Assembly: GCF_004762035.2 (NCBI RefSeq)
Contig: NZ_SIJK02000056.1
Coordinates: 1 to 34,032 of the forward strand
Direction of reading: 5' to 3'
DNA from: Candidatus Chloroploca mongolica
Lineage (GTDB): Bacteria > Chloroflexota > Chloroflexia > Chloroflexales > Chloroflexaceae
Length of the DNA: 34,032 nt
This document shows, in pieces, positions 33,766 to 34,032 of this stretch; position 1 is the first letter of the stretch, and the number at the start of each line of letters is the position of its first letter. A model generated the notes under the pieces. That model was given only the letters and a program-made list of their open reading frames with translations, was not told where the DNA came from and made no database searches. Both the position numbers and the translations under genes were made by a program.

Positions 33766-33931
33766 GGCTCCCCGTGGGTGTCGTTGTCGTCAGGCTCCTC
33801 GTGGTTGCCGTTGGTTGTCGTCAGCCTCCCTGTGGGTGTCGTTGTCGTCAGGCTCCTCGTGGTTGCCGTTGGTTGTCGTCAGGCTCCCCGTGGGTGTCGT
33901 TGTCGTCAGCCTCGCTGTGCTTGTCGTTGCG
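33766..33931. repeat. Minisatellite with 27+31-bp alternating units
   Basis: A 27-bp unit (33766-33792, 33824-33850, 33882-33908) alternates with a 31-bp unit (33793-33823, 33851-33881), giving a 58-bp period. A degraded unit follows to about 33931. All units share the start G(G/C)CTC and the end TTGTCGTCA. Neither strand gives a convincing protein, and there are no unique spacers, so it is not CRISPR. Confidence 0.8.
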
Positions 33932-34032
33932 ACCCCCGCCCGTGCTGCCCGAGGCGCGCCCCGCGCCGCCCTTCCGCGCGCGTGGGGCCGGTGGTCGTCC
34001 AGGTGCGGGGGACAGCTCCCTGGATGCCCGTA
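33932..34032. other. GC-rich edge sequence, no feature assigned
   Basis: About 100 very GC-rich bases up to the window end. No supported gene, terminator or repeat was seen. Confidence 0.4.

Noticed and set aside
33766-33931. CRISPR array
   Set aside because: The units are contiguous, with two alternating repeat types and no unique spacers; no cas gene is near.

Overview
The window looks like an accessory region of a Chloroflexota chromosome, probably from the Chloroflexales or a relative. The reasons are the high GC content, many large secreted proteins built from beta-helix, beta-propeller, IPT and pre-peptidase-like repeats, XRE-STAND-TPR regulators, FTYxGxL-type surface proteins, and a short YLPLV(x)R motif at the end of one secreted protein after another. 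This placement rests on protein style. No rRNA, tRNA or CRISPR array was found.

Left third (1-9440, mostly minus strand). Two parallel cassettes are visible. Each has a near-duplicate AraC-type regulator (8218-9159 and 4967-5893). Downstream of each lies a pair of identical-type 10-bp boxes exactly 21 bp apart, followed by an unusual promoter and a surface or envelope gene set. One set is a beta-helix protein plus an N-acetylmuramoyl-L-alanine amidase with two SH3b domains. The other is an FTYxGxL protein plus a small secreted YLPLL protein. A RidA-like protein lacking the family's catalytic arginine lies inside the second cassette. A secreted propeller-like protein at the left edge appears cut off at its 3' end by a repeat that may be an insertion-sequence end.

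Middle (9441-21850). A STAND ATPase regulator that has lost its sensor half (9685-11346) converges on a 1535-residue secreted beta-helix/ASH/propeller/IPT protein. After two more secreted proteins comes a gene graveyard (about 17700-19060). It holds a frameshifted TPR fragment, an N-terminal piece of a TcmP-like gene, a STAND ATPase fragment, an unidentified piece and the C-terminal half of an Rpn-type nuclease. A complete XRE-STAND-TPR regulator (19180-21699) follows, divergent from the next block.

Right third (21851-32928, plus strand). Four large exported proteins run in one direction and end at a strong hairpin terminator. They are a carboxypeptidase-regulatory-repeat protein, a four-repeat PPC-like protein, a YVTN-propeller/di-heme peroxidase fusion, and a 1364-residue protein with six 336-bp tandem repeats, two of which are almost identical. 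The last kilobase holds more wreckage (a caspase-like gene with a frameshift, a PIN-domain piece) and a 58-bp-period minisatellite.

Working picture: a cell-surface protein locus under AraC and STAND regulators, repeatedly rearranged, with debris of defence- or mobile-type genes at the joints. The most interesting unexplained signals are the YLPLV tag, which sits at the C-terminus in some proteins and just behind the signal peptide in others, and the paired AraC-box promoters.
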